Source: Patescibacteria group bacterium (GTDB lineage Bacteria; Patescibacteriota; Patescibacteriia; XYB2-FULL-38-15). From it: DNA of 19,801 nucleotides. The notes beneath the pieces are model-generated. The model was not told the origin of the DNA and made no database searches. It saw nothing but the letters and a program-made list of their open reading frames with translations. Positions 8,407 to 15,678 of the stretch are shown here, one piece after another (the first letter of the stretch is position 1; each line of letters starts with the position of its first letter). Location: contig JAHIRI010000079.1 of NCBI GenBank assembly GCA_018818855.1, forward strand, positions 1-19,801, written 5' to 3'. The translations under genes were made by a program, and so were the position numbers.

Positions 8407-8422
8407 TGTTTCACGTGAAACA
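8407..8422. promoter_or_regulatory. parS centromere site 1
   Basis: TGTTTCACGTGAAACA is a perfect 16-bp palindrome identical to the bacterial chromosomal parS consensus bound by ParB. The palindrome extends by three further base pairs on each side (8404-8425). It lies 48 bp from an identical site. Confidence 0.9.
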
Positions 8423-8454
8423 TTTTTTTTTAAAAACCGCCCTTATTTACTAAT

Positions 8455-8470
8455 TGTTTCACGTGAAACA
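8455..8470. promoter_or_regulatory. parS centromere site 2
   Basis: A second perfect TGTTTCACGTGAAACA, with the palindrome extended to 8452-8473. The outer flanks differ from site 1 (AAT versus AAA side bases), so only the 16-bp core is conserved, as expected for selection on ParB binding rather than recent duplication. Confidence 0.9.
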
Positions 8471-8475
8471 ATTTA

Positions 8476-8499
8476 AAAACGCCTCTTTAGAGGCGTTTT
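8476..8499 (-). terminator. Intrinsic terminator, probably bidirectional
   Basis: Stem AAAACGCCTC / GAGGCGTTTT with a 4-nt loop. On the minus strand it begins at the stop codon of the gene at 8498-8854 and isolates the parS region from that transcription. T-rich sequence also follows on the plus strand. Confidence 0.8.
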
Positions 8500-8854
8500 A
8501 TTTCTTTTTATAATATTTCTCTGCTTTGGGCCAAATCCATAGATCAATTGATGCCCGCCCTTCACCTAATTTTCTTTTCCAAATCTTTAAATCAACATCT
8601 TCCATTCTTCCATCGGGAAATTCTATTTTACCGCTCCAAAAAACCTTTTCTTCCTCTAGCTCCAGTTCTTTTTCTGCTTTTGCTAAAACATCCTTGATTT
8701 CTGGCCACCTTAATGAAATCATCCCCAACAAATTTAAACCCCATGGTGGATCTTTTAATCCTGACCAATGACCAGCTCTAAAATCAAACCAACTTAATTT
8801 TAAGTTAACTGATTCTGTTTTTGGCGCAAATTCTCTTTCACTACCCTTTTCCAT
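8498..8854 (-). CDS. Small hypothetical protein, 118 aa
   Basis: The product is soluble, with no signal peptide or membrane helix. It is rich in Trp (8 residues), Lys and Glu, with an EKELELEEEK helix in the middle. I do not recognise a family. It starts 10 nt after the discriminator base of tRNA-Ala with no clear Shine-Dalgarno sequence and ends at an intrinsic terminator, so it appears to be the last gene of a tRNA-Arg, nudix, tRNA-Ala transcription unit. The coding call rests on the clean frame, tight packing between tRNA and terminator, and protein-like composition. Confidence 0.7.
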   Translation of the reverse strand: MEKGSEREFAPKTESVNLKLSWFDFRAGHWSGLKDPPWGLNLLGMISLRWPEIKDVLAKAEKELELEEEKVFWSGKIEFPDGRMEDVDLKIWKRKLGEGRASIDLWIWPKAEKYYKKK

Positions 8855-8864
8855 AAGATCTCAA

Positions 8865-8935
8865 TGGACCCAGGGAGAATCGGACTCCCGCCTCCGCAAT
8901 GCGAATGCGGCGTAATACCACTTTACTATGGGCCC
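8865..8935 (-). tRNA. tRNA-Ala (anticodon CGC)
   Basis: A 71-nt cloverleaf with acceptor GGGCCCA/TGGGTCC (one G-U), D stem GTAA/TTAC, anticodon stem CCGCA/TGCGG with loop TTCGCAT, and T stem GGGAG/CTCCC. Anticodon CGC reads GCG. No CCA is encoded. The T loop is TCCGATT, with C in place of the nearly universal U55. It lies between the nudix gene (9-nt gap) and the 118-aa gene (10-nt gap). Confidence 0.93.
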
Positions 8936-8944
8936 GCAAAATAT

Positions 8945-9451
8945 CTAAACTTTAAGATGATGAACTAATTTAAGATTATAGGTTCTGCCCGCCAAATAAT
9001 CTTGAACTTCATTAATTATATCTGGATCACGTAAAATTTTCTGTTTATGAAGGTTTTTTATCTCCTTTGAACTAAACCATTTTACCTCTAAAATTTCCAA
9101 AGGATTTGGCCTTTTCCCTCTCCCAACCACTCTTGCTAAAAATAAAAGTTTAACAGGGTGCCGGTCAATCAATTTCGTCCCACTCCGTTCTCTAATTTTT
9201 CTTCGATCAAGACTGTAAATACCCAGAAACTTTGTAATCTTAATTTTAAACCCGGTTTCTTCCTCTGCTTCTCTTTTTGCGCCCAAAACGGGATTTTCCT
9301 GTTTTTCCAACCAACCAGCCGGCTGATTCCATTTTCCCACTTCGACAGAAGCTTCTTTTACCAATAACACTTTGTCGCCTTTTACTACAAGACAACCCAC
9401 TACAACAAACGGCCAATTTTTAGCGATAAGATATCTATTCTTTTTAGACAT
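8945..9451 (-). CDS. Nudix hydrolase
   Basis: The 168-aa product contains a textbook Nudix box, G-x5-E-x7-REAEEETGF, beginning at the GWLEKQE segment. The conserved REAEEE glutamates bind the metal ion that attacks nucleoside diphosphate linkages. The preceding GKWNQPAGWLE resembles members that act on NDP-sugars or oxidised nucleotides, but the substrate cannot be told from sequence. The length is typical for a single-domain member. The start is 8 nt after tRNA-Arg, in an A-rich leader without a Shine-Dalgarno sequence, and the stop is 9 nt before tRNA-Ala. Confidence 0.95.
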   Translation of the reverse strand: MSKKNRYLIAKNWPFVVVGCLVVKGDKVLLVKEASVEVGKWNQPAGWLEKQENPVLGAKREAEEETGFKIKITKFLGIYSLDRRKIRERSGTKLIDRHPVKLLFLARVVGRGKRPNPLEILEVKWFSSKEIKNLHKQKILRDPDIINEVQDYLAGRTYNLKLVHHLKV

Positions 9452-9459
9452 ATTTTATT

Positions 9460-9531
9460 TGCCCCCGGAGGGAATTGAACCCCCATCTCACCCTTAGGAC
9501 GGGTTTGCTCTATCCGTTGAGCTACGGGGGC
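9460..9531 (-). tRNA. tRNA-Arg (anticodon CCT)
   Basis: A 72-nt cloverleaf with acceptor GCCCCCG/CGGGGGC, D stem GCTC/GAGC, anticodon loop GTCCTAA (anticodon CCT, reads AGG), T stem GGGGG/CCCTC and T loop TTCAATT. Position 32 is G and the top anticodon-stem pair (27-43) is A-G, both slightly unusual. No CCA is encoded. It is the first element of the leftward unit with the nudix gene. Confidence 0.92.
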
Positions 9532-9702
9532 ATCACAGGAAATATACTATAAAATTTTCAGTTTTTTCTCATTTTTACCCAAAACAAAAAGAAATTAAGT
9601 GTCGTAAAATAAATATAGCATAACTTCAACAAAGCACTTTTATCTTCTAATAATTTATGCGCAATTTTATAAACACCTTAAAATCGTCTCAATATTTGTA
9701 TT

Positions 9703-9731
9703 TTTTGCTTTTTTCTTAATTCTGATATAAT
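9703..9731 (+). promoter_or_regulatory. Possible promoter of rmuC
   Basis: A perfect TATAAT at 9726-9731 lies 28 bp before the rmuC ATG; the -35 side is only T-rich (TTTTGC at 9703-9708 with a 17-nt spacer). The rest of the 9532-9759 gap is AT-rich with nothing else recognised. Confidence 0.4.
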
Positions 9732-9759
9732 CTTAATAAAGAATTAATAAAAAGTCAAA

Positions 9760-10812
9760 ATGGAAATTTATATATTTATAGCCGCTATCTTCATTATCGC
9801 CGCCCTGGCTGTTGTTTTTTATTTTTTAAACAAAAAAATTTGTGAGTTCAAGGAGGGGAGTCGAAGTGACCAGTCGCTCGTCCTTCTCCAAAACCAGATC
9901 AGCGAGCTTACCAAGGCGGTTGACGCTAAACTCACCGAAAGCCACCGGGCGGTCCAAACCCAATTCGGTGAAAGCAGCAAGATTATAAAAGACGTGACAG
10001 AAAAACTAACCAAACTCGACGAGACGGGGAAGCAAATTATTGGTTTTGCCGACCAGCTGCAGAGTCTAGAAAATATTTTAAAAAATCCAAAACAGCGGGG
10101 GATTCTCGGCGAGTACTATTTGGAAACAGTTTTAAAAAATGTTCTGCCGCCGACCGCTTACCAGATGCAGTATAAATTCAAAGACGGAGAAATCGTTGAC
10201 GCGGTAATTTTTATGGGGGAACAGATTATTCCCATCGATTCAAAATTCAGTTTAGAAAATTACAACCGGATAATTGAAGAACGGGATCCCGCGGAAAAAG
10301 AAAAATTGGAAAAAATCTTTAAACAAGATTTAAAAAATAGGATTGACGAAACTGCTAAATATGTCCGAACCGACGAAGGAACAACCGAATACGCTTTCAT
10401 GTTCATTCCCGCCGAAGCGATCTATTACGATCTTTTGGTAAACCAGGTCGGCGGGGCGGCAAAAATAAACGCCCGCGATCTTGTCGAATACGCCAACCAT
10501 GAAAAACACGTTATCATTGTTTCACCGACCACTTTTCATGTTTACCTCCAACTCTTCGCTGAAGGATTGCGCCGGATGCAAATCAGCGAATCGGTTAAAG
10601 ATATTATAAAAAGAGTAGGGGACTTAGGCAGGCATTTAAACACCTACGACGGATATCTCCAAAAACTTGGCGGACATCTGGGCACGACGGTCAACACATA
10701 CAACTCGGCTTATGGCGAATTCAAAAAAATTGATAAAGATGTTGTAAAAATCACCGGCGGCGAAAGTCAAATAGAGCCGATGATGATTGATAAACCGAAG
10801 ACTGACATTTAA
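9760..10812 (+). CDS. rmuC: DNA recombination protein RmuC
   Basis: The 350-aa product has one N-terminal transmembrane helix (about 4-24), a coiled-coil region (about 35-105), then the RmuC catalytic-like domain. Hallmarks are RGILGEYYLE (113-122) and the PD-(D/E)xK-like core around D147 and D160-S-K162, followed by the conserved EYAFMFIPAEAIYYDLL and HVIIVSPTTF segments. RmuC proteins are proposed nucleases that limit recombination between inverted repeats; direct biochemical proof is limited. No Shine-Dalgarno sequence is visible before the ATG. It is one of only two plus-strand genes in the window. Confidence 0.95.
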   Translation: MEIYIFIAAIFIIAALAVVFYFLNKKICEFKEGSRSDQSLVLLQNQISELTKAVDAKLTESHRAVQTQFGESSKIIKDVTEKLTKLDETGKQIIGFADQLQSLENILKNPKQRGILGEYYLETVLKNVLPPTAYQMQYKFKDGEIVDAVIFMGEQIIPIDSKFSLENYNRIIEERDPAEKEKLEKIFKQDLKNRIDETAKYVRTDEGTTEYAFMFIPAEAIYYDLLVNQVGGAAKINARDLVEYANHEKHVIIVSPTTFHVYLQLFAEGLRRMQISESVKDIIKRVGDLGRHLNTYDGYLQKLGGHLGTTVNTYNSAYGEFKKIDKDVVKITGGESQIEPMMIDKPKTDI

Positions 10813-10829
10813 AAGCGGTGTCTAAATAG

Positions 10830-10858
10830 TTGACAAAAATAAAACTATTTGCTAATCT
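10830..10858 (+). promoter_or_regulatory. Promoter of rpsT
   Basis: A perfect TTGACA (10830-10835), a 17-nt spacer and TAATCT (10853-10858; weaker -10). The predicted leader is about 95 nt and contains a five-unit 7-mer repeat. Confidence 0.5.
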
Positions 10859-10899
10859 AATAATACTAATTATTTGATAAATAAATATTCTCTTGGACG

Positions 10900-10934
10900 T
10901 TTTGCATTTTGCATTTTGCGTTTTGCATTTTGCA
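10900..10934 (+). repeat. Five tandem copies of TTTTGCA in the rpsT leader
   Basis: Units at 10900, 10907, 10914, 10921 and 10928, all TTTTGCA except the third (TTTTGCG). The array lies between the rpsT promoter and start codon, so it would be transcribed. It could be a slippage-prone tract; no function is known to me. Confidence 0.85.
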
Positions 10935-10958
10935 CTTGACTGAGGGAAGCGAAGGAAC

Positions 10959-11228
10959 ATGCCGATCAAGAAAGCAAGTTTTAAAGATTTAAGACAAAGC
11001 AAAAAAAGAGCTGCTCGCAATTTAAAAATAAAAAACAGCCTGAAAAAAAATCTTAAAGAAGGCCGCAGATTAGTTGAAGCTAAAAAAACAGAAGAAGCTC
11101 AAAAGATTATCAGGCAAGCAATTAAAGAAATAGATCGAGCAATCTCAAAGGGTATTGTTAAAAAGAATAACGGCGCCAGAAAAAAATCCAGATTAATGAA
11201 GCGGCTGAATGCCATGATAAAAAAATAG
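10959..11228 (+). CDS. rpsT: 30S ribosomal protein S20
   Basis: The 89-aa basic protein has the S20 pattern: MPIKKASFKDLRQSKKRAARN at the start, a long Lys/Arg/Ala helix, and the conserved KGIVKKNNGARKKSRLMKRLN end. S20 is a primary binder of 16S rRNA in the 30S subunit. The length is the usual one. A GAAGGAAC segment just before the ATG provides a weak ribosome site. A strong terminator follows directly. Confidence 0.97.
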   Translation: MPIKKASFKDLRQSKKRAARNLKIKNSLKKNLKEGRRLVEAKKTEEAQKIIRQAIKEIDRAISKGIVKKNNGARKKSRLMKRLNAMIKK

Positions 11229-11233
11229 AACAC

Positions 11234-11264
11234 AAAAAACCGGGGAACAAACCCGGTTTTTTTA
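11234..11264 (+). terminator. Intrinsic terminator between convergent genes
   Basis: CCGGG/CCCGG stem with a GAACAAA loop, flanked by A6 and T7. The A/T flanks let it act in both directions, serving rpsT and the convergent gene at 11284-11625. Confidence 0.9.
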
Positions 11265-11283
11265 TTTATCCTATAGCTCTGAC

Positions 11284-11625
11284 TTATTTCTTCATTACAA
11301 GGAACATCCCGACGCAAATTACTAAAATCCCCACTACTCTGATTGTTGTTATTTGTTCACGAAAGAAATACCACCCGAAAAAAATTGTGGCGATGTACAT
11401 CAAGCTGGTGGTGAAGGGGACAATAAAAGTAAGTTCTCCTTGGTTTAGAGCCTTAACCCACAGAAAAAATCCCACAACATAAAGTAGCCCTCCCAACCAT
11501 AAATTTTTATTGAATATTGTCGACCAATCAAACCAACTTACAATACTCGCCTTTTTAATAAAAACTTGCGCCGCGGCATTTAAAAGAGCAATGATGGTCA
11601 GCTCTAAAAAGAAAAAAGTTGTCAT
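11284..11625 (-). CDS. Small four-helix DMT/EamA-type membrane protein
   Basis: The 113-aa product has four predicted transmembrane helices. The LLNAAAQVFIKKAS segment in helix 1 and the final helix VVGILVICVGMFLVM are typical of the drug/metabolite transporter superfamily in its short, dimeric form. The membrane glutamate that drives EmrE-type drug efflux is not at the expected place in helix 1 (only E8 is present, earlier), so a multidrug exporter call is not supported and the substrate is unknown. It lies 108 nt downstream of holA and ends at the terminator shared with rpsT. Confidence 0.8.
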   Translation of the reverse strand: MTTFFFLELTIIALLNAAAQVFIKKASIVSWFDWSTIFNKNLWLGGLLYVVGFFLWVKALNQGELTFIVPFTTSLMYIATIFFGWYFFREQITTIRVVGILVICVGMFLVMKK

Positions 11626-11733
11626 AAAATTTTTAATAATTTACTAATAAATAAAATTTTATCTATACTTATTTTTTACCGAGAGTAGTAAGAAAAACGC
11701 TTACACTTTCCCCCAAAAACGTAACGCCCCTCA

Positions 11734-12726
11734 TTACACCGAACAAACTTCCGCAATAAATAATTCCAAAAACGCCCGCGGATTAAAATTACCTCTTTTC
11801 ATTTTCATATCAAGGGCCAACATTTTGCGATAAATATTTTTTAACTCTGGCAGAGAAAAATTTTTAATTTGATAAAGTGTTTTTTGAACAACGTATGGGT
11901 GAAGCCCTAGTTCCAGGGCAATTTTTTGTTTTATGCCAGGATCTCCCACGGAAAGAAAAGGGAAGTCCCGAGTTACTAACTCTTTTATTTGCAATAAAAT
12001 TCTAAATTGCCGCACGAGCATCGCAAAAATATACCCCTCTTCAAGGCCACTTTCGATTTGCTCATTTAAAATTTTAAAAACAGTTTTTTTATTTTTAGTA
12101 CCGAGAGCATCAGTTAAAGAAAAAATATTTTCATCAAATTTTCCTCGAACAAAAAGTGCAACGTCTTCGGCAGTAATCAAGTTATTTTTTTCCTTTCTTC
12201 CACCTGCGTAAGCGGATAATTTATCAAGTTCCCCGCTAATTTGCCAAAGATCCGAACCAACCAAACCCAGAATAACCTCCGCTGCCTGGGCATCAATTTT
12301 TAAATTTCTTTCCGCGACTGCTTCGGCAATCCATTTCCGTAATTTTGCCGCATCAAGAAAATCAAATCTGTCAGCCTGTTTCGGTTTATTTAAAAATTTA
12401 AAAATCGCCGTTCTTTCATCTGGTTTGCTGTCTTCCCAAAAAACTACAACTGTTCCATCCGAATTTTTTTCTCCCTTTAAAAAAGCAACTGCCTCGTCAA
12501 ATTTTTGTCCGCGTTTTTTTAAAAAATTTTCCACCACCACCAATTTTTTATCGTGTAAAAAGGGCGGGGATAAAATCTCTTTTTCTATATTTTTCCATGG
12601 ATTTCTTTCTCCGTCTATTCTAATAAAATTAACCCGACTTTTGTCGGTTTTTTTAAATTTTTCTTCGATTTGTTTTAGTTTAGCGCGGGAACGATAAGAA
12701 TCCTCGCCGTACAAAAATAAAACCAT
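11734..12726 (-). CDS. holA: DNA polymerase III subunit delta
   Basis: The 330-aa product begins with LFLYGEDSYRSR, the degenerate AAA+ start typical of HolA, followed by FLHDKKLVVVENFLKK and later LRKWIAEAVAERNLKIDAQAAEVI and GSDLWQISGELDKLSAYAG, all standard for this family. The delta subunit opens the sliding clamp in the clamp-loader complex at the replication fork. The length is normal. It lies 80 nt downstream of the polA Klenow gene in the same direction, giving a small replication and repair cluster. Confidence 0.93.
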   Translation of the reverse strand: MVLFLYGEDSYRSRAKLKQIEEKFKKTDKSRVNFIRIDGERNPWKNIEKEILSPPFLHDKKLVVVENFLKKRGQKFDEAVAFLKGEKNSDGTVVVFWEDSKPDERTAIFKFLNKPKQADRFDFLDAAKLRKWIAEAVAERNLKIDAQAAEVILGLVGSDLWQISGELDKLSAYAGGRKEKNNLITAEDVALFVRGKFDENIFSLTDALGTKNKKTVFKILNEQIESGLEEGYIFAMLVRQFRILLQIKELVTRDFPFLSVGDPGIKQKIALELGLHPYVVQKTLYQIKNFSLPELKNIYRKMLALDMKMKRGNFNPRAFLELFIAEVCSV

Positions 12727-12732
12727 AAAGTC

Positions 12733-12818
12733 TGGAACTTAAAACTTGGAACTTGGAACTTTGAATTTATAGCTCAAAAAACCAAAAAAGTTTTAAGTTT
12801 TATGTTTCAAGTTTCAAG
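12733..12818. repeat. Repetitive inverted-repeat spacer between polA and holA
   Basis: The 80-nt spacer holds short tandem units such as AACTTGG/AACTTGG/AACTTTG (12743-12763) and an inverted repeat AACTTAAAACTT (12736-12747) / AAGTTTTAAGTT (12788-12799). The right arm continues as TTTCAAG repeats into the last codons of the Klenow gene. Too AT-rich for a normal terminator. Confidence 0.6.
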
Positions 12819-14591
12819 ATGCTCCATTTTTCCCCAGCTTTTTCCAACCTCAATTTGGGAAGCAAGCGGCACCTTGAGTTTCGCCGCTCCGGCCATTGTC
12901 TCTTTAACAAATTCTGCAACTTTTTTAACGTCGCGGTCTGGAACTTCAAAAACTAATTCGTCATGGACTTGCAAAATCATTTTAGAGCTAGAGCTGATTT
13001 TGGGTAAACCTACAGCGATTTTAATCATTGCCAATTTCATTATATCGGCAGCTGTCCCTTGGACCGGCATATTAATCGCCATCCGCTCAGCTTCCGCGGC
13101 AATCTGCGGAACAGGGGAATAAATTTCCGGCAGATAACGGCGGCGGCCAAAAAGAGTTTCTACAAACCCTAGATCGTGCGCCTTCTGCCGCGTTTCTTCT
13201 AAAAAATTTTTAACGCCCTCGTAAACAGTAAAATATTTGCTGATAAATTGTTTCGCCTCATCAAGCGTTATCCCGGCCCCAAGAGCAAGAGCCCGGGCTC
13301 CCATGCCATAAGTCACCCCAAAATTTATGGTTTTTGCCGCTTGGCGCAATTCCGGCGTCACTTTTTCTGCTGGTATATTCCAAATTTGCGAAGCAGTCTC
13401 GCGATGAATATCAGCTCCAGCCCGAAAAGCCTTAATCATATTTTTATCATTGGCGAGCGATGCCACAACCCTGAGATCAATATGGGAATAATCAGCGGCT
13501 AAAATTTTAAAACCGCTCGGGGCAACAAAAGCCTGTCTAATTATTTGTCCCATTTCTCCTCTGACAGGAATATTTTGTAAATTCGGATTTGATGAAGAAA
13601 GACGACCGGTCGCCGTAACTGTTTGATTAAAATTTGCGTGAATCCGTCCAGTAGAAGAATCTATAAGCTTCGGCAAGGCCAAAAGATAAGTTGAATATAA
13701 TTTTGATAATTCGCGATACCCTAAAATCAAATCAATGGCTGGATGCGTATCTTTTAATTTAAGGAGTTCTCCCGCTTCAGTAGAAATGCCGGTTTTCCCG
13801 CGCCGCAAGCCGGCTGGATTGATTTTTAATTTTTCAAATAAAACTTCGCGCAATTGAATGGGGGAATCAAGATTAAACTTTGTTTTTGTCAGTTTAAAAA
13901 TTTTTTCTGAAATTTTTTCTAAATCTTTTTCCGCCTGTTTGGAATATTTTTTTAAAAGACGCGCATCAATTTTTACCCCATCAATTTCCATTTCGGCCAA
14001 AACCGGCAAAAGCGGCATCTCCAAATTTTCAAAAAGTTTTAAAAGTTCATTTTCTCTAAGTTCTTCTTTTAAAACTTCGACCAAGCGCCAGACTGCCTCT
14101 GCTCGTTCACCAGAATATAAAGATATTTTTTCCATTGCCACCTGGCCAAGATTTATTTTCTTTCTTCCTTTGCCAGTTAATTCTTCCTCTGGCGTAATCT
14201 TTTCTCCAAATTTCGTAGGAATAAGGTTTTCAAGTTTATAAGTTTTTGCTCCGGGATTTAAAAGATAAGCGGCAATCATCGTATCAAAAGTTGCTCCGTC
14301 CAAATTAATCCCCGCGTGTTTTAGTGCTTCAAAATTTCTTTTTAAATCGTGCCCGTATTTAAGAATCTTTGAATTTTCAAAAATAGATTTAAAATTTAAA
14401 ATTTCTGACTTAAGACAGGGAACATAAAAAGATTTTTGTTTTTCAAAACAAAAACTGGCGCCCAAAAGTTTGACGGGGAAAGAAGCCTTCTCCTCCACCT
14501 CAATATTAAAAACAAAAGCTCTTTGTTTGGCGAGCTTTTTTACGAGATCTTCTATTTTTTTCTTACTGTCAATTATTTCTACCTTGGCCAT
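12807..14591 (-). CDS. polA: DNA polymerase I, Klenow-like part (split gene)
   Basis: The 594-aa product starts at ATG 14591 (a GTG lies two codons upstream). The N-terminal third is a 3'-5' exonuclease-like domain that looks inactive: the ExoI D-x-E is N29-I-E31, and the ExoIII Asp is replaced in YSGERAE (R163). The polymerase domain is intact: motif A DYSHIDLR (D367), motif B R416-x3-K420-x3-F424-G with YGM, and motif C H543-D544-E545. The 5' nuclease is a separate gene 29 nt upstream, in a different frame. The stop is TGA. The product should fill gaps in repair and replace RNA primers together with its separate nuclease. Confidence 0.95.
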   Translation of the reverse strand: MAKVEIIDSKKKIEDLVKKLAKQRAFVFNIEVEEKASFPVKLLGASFCFEKQKSFYVPCLKSEILNFKSIFENSKILKYGHDLKRNFEALKHAGINLDGATFDTMIAAYLLNPGAKTYKLENLIPTKFGEKITPEEELTGKGRKKINLGQVAMEKISLYSGERAEAVWRLVEVLKEELRENELLKLFENLEMPLLPVLAEMEIDGVKIDARLLKKYSKQAEKDLEKISEKIFKLTKTKFNLDSPIQLREVLFEKLKINPAGLRRGKTGISTEAGELLKLKDTHPAIDLILGYRELSKLYSTYLLALPKLIDSSTGRIHANFNQTVTATGRLSSSNPNLQNIPVRGEMGQIIRQAFVAPSGFKILAADYSHIDLRVVASLANDKNMIKAFRAGADIHRETASQIWNIPAEKVTPELRQAAKTINFGVTYGMGARALALGAGITLDEAKQFISKYFTVYEGVKNFLEETRQKAHDLGFVETLFGRRRYLPEIYSPVPQIAAEAERMAINMPVQGTAADIMKLAMIKIAVGLPKISSSSKMILQVHDELVFEVPDRDVKKVAEFVKETMAGAAKLKVPLASQIEVGKSWGKMEHLET

Positions 14592-14620
14592 ACACACAAA
14601 AATTTATTATCAAACCACCG

Positions 14621-15535
14621 TTACAACAAATTACTCTGCGCGCCGCCGGCCAATTCATCAACTTTTTTAAGAAGCGAGGTAAACCCCAACTCATTGAAAA
14701 TCTTTGCCACTGAACCCGAATCAATTTTTATTTTACAATCTTCAAGATGAAAATCGACCGGCGCGTCAGAAACCAACGTCACCAACTTTTTTCCAAGAAA
14801 AACGTTATCCTTTTCTTTCTTTAAAATCTCAATTATCCGCGGCTTAAATTTTTCTAAACGAGAATCATTTTTTTCCACAGCCTCATACATTTTTTCAATT
14901 GAACCGAATTCGCGAATGAGCGCCGCCGCGCCAACTTCGCCAATCCCCCTGGCACCGGGAATATTATCCGATGGATCACCGCGCATCGCCTTGAAATCAT
15001 TTAACTGATTTGGCCTAAGCCCGTATTTTAGAAAAACCGCAGCTTCATCATAAATTACGGTGTCAGTAATTCCTTTCCGCAAGGCATAAACTTTTGTATT
15101 ATCGTCAACCAGTTGCAAGGTATCCATATCGCCAGTCACGACAATTGATTCCACGTCCGGTTTATTTACTTCTTCATTTTTACAAATCGTGGCAATCACG
15201 TCGTCGGCTTCAAAGCGTTCTTTTTCAAAAATCGGCAAACCAAACGCCGTAACAATTTTTTTGATAATAGGAATTTGCGCGTAAAGTTCATCCGGCTGTT
15301 TCACGCGAGTGGCTTTGTACTCGGTATACATTTCATGACGAAAAGTTTTTTCCTTACGATCAAAAGTCACGGCTGCATACTCTGGCTTAATATCTTTTAA
15401 TGCTTTCATCAAAATCAAAGTGAAGCCGTAGGCCGCGTTAACCGGCTCGCCGGTCGGAGTCGTAAGCGGCGGCAGAGCGTGCCAAGCGCGATGAAGCAAG
15501 GCATTACCGTCAATGATAATAAATTTTTTTTCCAT
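14621..15535 (-). CDS. 5'-3' exonuclease, N-terminal part of DNA polymerase I encoded separately
   Basis: The 304-aa product begins MEKKFIIIDGNALLHRAWH at ATG 15535. The frame is open further upstream, but that part overlaps tRNA-Cys, so I reject the longer start. Metal-binding acidic motifs are visible: D9, FDRKEKTFRHEMY, FEADDVIATI, TGDMDTLQLV and MRGDPSDNIPG, then the helix-hairpin-helix GARGIGEVGAAALI. It removes RNA primers and flaps. Together with the downstream Klenow-like gene it gives 898 residues, about a normal PolA. The start lies 8 nt after tRNA-Cys with only A and T in between. Confidence 0.95.
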   Translation of the reverse strand: MEKKFIIIDGNALLHRAWHALPPLTTPTGEPVNAAYGFTLILMKALKDIKPEYAAVTFDRKEKTFRHEMYTEYKATRVKQPDELYAQIPIIKKIVTAFGLPIFEKERFEADDVIATICKNEEVNKPDVESIVVTGDMDTLQLVDDNTKVYALRKGITDTVIYDEAAVFLKYGLRPNQLNDFKAMRGDPSDNIPGARGIGEVGAAALIREFGSIEKMYEAVEKNDSRLEKFKPRIIEILKKEKDNVFLGKKLVTLVSDAPVDFHLEDCKIKIDSGSVAKIFNELGFTSLLKKVDELAGGAQSNLL

Positions 15536-15543
15536 ATTTAAAA

Positions 15544-15615
15544 AGGCCACGGCCGGAATTGAACCGGCGTATAGGAGTTTTGCAGACTCCTGCCTTACCA
15601 CTTGGCTACGTGGCC
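15544..15615 (-). tRNA. tRNA-Cys (anticodon GCA)
   Basis: A 72-nt cloverleaf with acceptor GGCCACG/CGTGGCC, discriminator U as usual for Cys, anticodon stem GGAGT/ACTCC with loop CTGCAAA, and T loop TTCAATT. No CCA is encoded. It is preceded by a promoter overlapping the terminator of the 3D-domain gene and followed after 8 nt by the 5' nuclease start codon. Confidence 0.93.
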
Positions 15616-15623
15616 GTTTCATA

Positions 15624-15652
15624 AATTTAACAAAAAAGGCTGCTTTTGGCAA
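15624..15652 (-). promoter_or_regulatory. Promoter of tRNA-Cys and the split polA genes
   Basis: Minus-strand TTGCCA (15647-15652), a 17-nt spacer and TAAATT (15624-15629), placing the start of transcription within a few bases of the tRNA 5' end. The -35 element lies inside the terminator stem-loop of the upstream gene. Confidence 0.5.
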
Positions 15653-15660
15653 CCTTTTTT
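15632..15660 (-). terminator. Intrinsic terminator of the 3D-domain gene
   Basis: AAAAAAGG/CCTTTTTT stem continued by TGC/GCA after one mismatch, with a TTTTG loop (plus-strand reading). It lies 19 nt after the stop of the gene at 15679 and has the A and T tracts needed in both directions. Confidence 0.8.
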
Positions 15661-15678
15661 ATATCTTTATTTTTTGTC

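Noticed and set aside
10900..10934. CRISPR-like repeat
   Set aside because: Units are 7 bp, directly adjacent and without spacers; no CRISPR array or cas gene is seen in the window.
11284..11625. EmrE-type multidrug exporter
   Set aside because: The essential membrane glutamate in helix 1 is not at the expected position; only a general DMT/EamA-like call is supported.
14592..14623. Single frameshift (sequencing error) breaking a normal polA
   Set aside because: Stops exist in both relevant frames between the two genes (14621-14623 and 14604-14606), so one indel cannot restore a fusion.
14621..15652. Longer 343-aa start for the 5' nuclease gene
   Set aside because: The extra 39 codons run through tRNA-Cys (15544-15615); the conserved protein begins at MEKKFIIIDGNALLHRAW, ATG 15535.
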